The translations under genes and the position numbers were made by a program. Of a DNA stretch of 64,000 bases, positions 60,193 through 64,000 are shown piece by piece. Below the pieces are notes generated by a model. That model worked only from the letters and a program-made list of their open reading frames with translations. It was not told where the DNA came from and did no database searches. Each line of letters opens with the position of its first letter. Position 1 is the first letter of the stretch. This DNA is from Streptomyces sp. NBC_00239 (GTDB taxonomy: Bacteria; Actinomycetota; Actinomycetes; Streptomycetales; Streptomycetaceae). Where the stretch lies: positions 7,440,001 through 7,504,000 of the forward strand of contig NZ_CP108095.1 in the NCBI RefSeq assembly GCF_036194065.1, in the 5' to 3' direction.

Positions 60193-61107
60193 CTACACCG
60201 CGAGCATGCCGGTGCGCAGCCGGGCCAGGATCCGCGACAGGAGGCGGGAGACCTGCATCTGGGAGATGCCCAGCTCGGCGCCGATCTCCGCCTGGGTCTT
60301 CTCCTCGCCGAAGCGCATCTGCAGGATGCGCCGGTCACGCTCGGTCAGTTGCTCCAGCAGCGGAGCGAGCGTGCGGAAGTCCTCGAAGAGCTCGATCGCG
60401 GGATCGACGTCGCCGACGCGCTCCGCGAGCGGCCGGGGCGTCCGGCTCGTCGTGGACTCCGTGTCGCCGTCCGCACCGGAGGTGTCGAGGGAGCCGCTCG
60501 TGTAGCCGTTCGCAGCCACCAGACCGTCGATGACCTCATCCTCGGACAGTTCCAGGTGCTCCGCGACCTCCTTGACCGTCGGCGCCCGCCCCAGGACGTC
60601 GGTCAGGGCCTCCTGGGCCTTCGCCAGCTCCGTACGCAGTTCCTGCAGGCGGCGGGGGACGTGGACCGCCCAGGTGGTGTCGCGGAAGTAGCGCTTGATC
60701 TCCCCCGTGATGTAAGGGAGGGCGAGGGTGGAGAACTCGACCTCGCGCTCGAGGTCGTAGCGGTCGATGGCCTTGATGAGGCCGATCGTCCCCACCTGGA
60801 TGATGTCGTCCATGTCGAGACTGCCGCCCGGTGCGCGGGAGCGGAACCGGCGCGCGGCGAACTGCACCAGCGAGAGGTTCATCTCGATCAAGGTGTTGCG
60901 CGCGTATTGGTACTCGCGCGTCCCCTCCTCCAGGCTCCGCAGCCTCCGGAAGAAGAGCCGCGACAGTTCGCGTGCGTCGGCGGGCGCCATCTCACGGGGA
61001 ACCTCCACCCGCAGCGGTTCCAGATCCTGCGGCGGCGCTCCCGGGGTGCCCGTGACGTGTGCGTCCGTTCCCTGAACGGGGCCTTCAACAGTGGCCGAGC
61101 GAGACAT
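60193..61107 (-). CDS. SigB/SigF-family RNA polymerase sigma factor
   Basis: 304 residues. Region 2 (NLSLVQFAARRFRSRAPGGSLDMDDIIQVGTIGLIKAIDRYD, FSTLALPYITGEIKRYFRDTTWAVHVPRRLQEL), region 3 (EVAEHLELSEDEVIDGL) and region 4 (LTERDRRILQMRFGEEKTQAEIGAELGISQMQVSRLLSRIL) are complete. The family governs osmotic, oxidative and developmental stress in Streptomyces and is controlled by anti-sigma ATPases; candidates flank it at 58213, 58842 and 61171. Confidence 0.95.
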   Translation of the reverse strand: MSRSATVEGPVQGTDAHVTGTPGAPPQDLEPLRVEVPREMAPADARELSRLFFRRLRSLEEGTREYQYARNTLIEMNLSLVQFAARRFRSRAPGGSLDMDDIIQVGTIGLIKAIDRYDLEREVEFSTLALPYITGEIKRYFRDTTWAVHVPRRLQELRTELAKAQEALTDVLGRAPTVKEVAEHLELSEDEVIDGLVAANGYTSGSLDTSGADGDTESTTSRTPRPLAERVGDVDPAIELFEDFRTLAPLLEQLTERDRRILQMRFGEEKTQAEIGAELGISQMQVSRLLSRILARLRTGMLAV

Positions 61108-61170
61108 GGCGGCCGCTCCCTCCCAGTTGACTGACGGCTGTCCGGGCCCTTATGCCCCGGCTTCGCGGTT

Positions 61171-61614
61171 CTACGCACTTGAGTTCAGCCCGTCCTCCCC
61201 GTGCGGGTCCGCCCCGCCGGCCGGCCGGAAGCACGCGGTGATCGCCTTGCCCCCGTGGCAGGCGTGGACGTCGAGCGAATCGGCCAGGGCGTCGACGATC
61301 CCCAGTCCGCGCCCGGACGTGGCGTTCGCGTCGGCGTTGCACGGGCGCGGGCCGGGCAGGTGCGGATCGGCATCGGCGACGCTCACGTGGAGGCAGCGGC
61401 CGTCCCACGTCAGCACCAGATGGGCGGTGCCGAGCGCGTGCCGGTGCGCGTTGGTGACGAGTTCGGAGACGCAGAGCAGCACGGAGTCCACGGTGTCCGG
61501 CGCCGAACGGTTCCACGGGAGCGACGCCAGATGCCCCGCAGTCCACTGCCTCGCTGCGCGCACGCCCTCCGCAATCGGAAACGAACGTGCCCAGCCCACC
61601 GCCTTGACCGACAT
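61171..61614 (-). CDS. Anti-sigma-type ATP-binding protein
   Basis: 147 residues. [24 protein letters not shown] (N-box) and [30 protein letters not shown] (G-boxes) mark the RsbW-like HATPase_c_2 fold. It lies 63 bp upstream of, and on the same strand as, the sigma factor, as anti-sigma genes often do. Divergent from the poly-HAMP kinase. Confidence 0.92.
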   Translation of the reverse strand: MSVKAVGWARSFPIAEGVRAARQWTAGHLASLPWNRSAPDTVDSVLLCVSELVTNAHRHALGTAHLVLTWDGRCLHVSVADADPHLPGPRPCNADANATSGRGLGIVDALADSLDVHACHGGKAITACFRPAGGADPHGEDGLNSSA

Positions 61615-61824
61615 TCCTCACCCCGTCTCTGCCGTTGTACCGTGCGTCACCCCCGCGTCTACCCCGAAGCCGTGCCGACAGCCGCGGTTTTCCCGAGCAA
61701 GGGGCGGGAAGGCCGGTTCGGGCCGTGGACGGTCTCGGGGGCGAAGGCGGCCGCCGGGGGATTAGCCTGTCGGGGGACGTTCGAGGCCTCGGGCACGGCC
61801 TGGTCACAGGGAGATGGGGCAGGG

Positions 61825-64000
<2,176 letters not shown>

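Overview
The window is very GC-rich actinobacterial DNA. Strong third-position G/C bias, GTG starts, 4-nt start/stop overlaps, a sigma-B-type sigma factor with several anti-sigma ATPases, a STAS/MEDS pair and a poly-HAMP kinase all point to Streptomyces or a close relative. I saw no rRNA, tRNA or CRISPR array.

1-8.0 kb is ordinary chromosome: a truncated LysR regulator, a secreted thermolysin-type (M4) protease, a DUF2087 protein, a TetR regulator coupled to a saccharopine-dehydrogenase-like enzyme with two operator-like palindromes upstream, an RlmG/RsmC-type rRNA methyltransferase, a TPR protein and a pirin.

7.9-20.8 kb is an integrated element. The last 163 bp of the pirin gene are duplicated, without length change but with scattered substitutions, at 20610-20772. 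A broken tyrosine-integrase-like gene reads into the element from the right end, and a decayed IS5-type transposase lies near the left end. The cargo is one tightly packed four-gene operon (9057-20281): a sacsin/HSP90-type ATPase fused to an SF2 helicase, a NERD-nuclease/UvrD-like helicase, a DrmA-like helicase and a DrmB-like DUF1998 protein. The DrmA-DrmB core is that of the phage-defence system DISARM, but there is no DNA methylase and no PLD (DrmC) gene. It is best read as an unclassified DISARM-related system and is the most interesting content here.

21.8-50.2 kb is a stress/dormancy island like the DevR/DosR regulon of mycobacteria and the OsdKR region of Streptomyces coelicolor. It encodes a two-GAF histidine kinase and NarL-type response regulator, four universal stress proteins, five CBS/BON proteins (one broken), two cyclic-nucleotide-binding-fold proteins, a P-type ATPase, an Acg-type nitroreductase, a flavodoxin, two pyridoxamine-oxidase-fold proteins, a SulP transporter, an ABC exporter, a beta-CASP hydrolase, a broken PEP synthase, and a sugar-phosphorylase operon (ADH, XRE-PNPOx, beta-phosphoglucomutase-like, GH65). 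A recurring palindrome of the form GGGnCC-n3/4-GGnCCC, mostly in pairs about 20 bp apart, precedes nearly every transcript, so the island looks like one regulon under its own two-component system.

50.3-57.9 kb holds a frameshifted PD-(D/E)XK-like gene, a NUDIX hydrolase, a DesA3-type desaturase with its ferredoxin reductase divergent from a PucR-type regulator, an AraC regulator, a hypothetical protein and a membrane-anchored Mrr-type nuclease. 57.9-64 kb is a partner-switching cluster: anti-sigma ATPases, a MEDS sensor, a STAS protein, a SigB/F-type sigma factor and a poly-HAMP sensor kinase that runs off the end.
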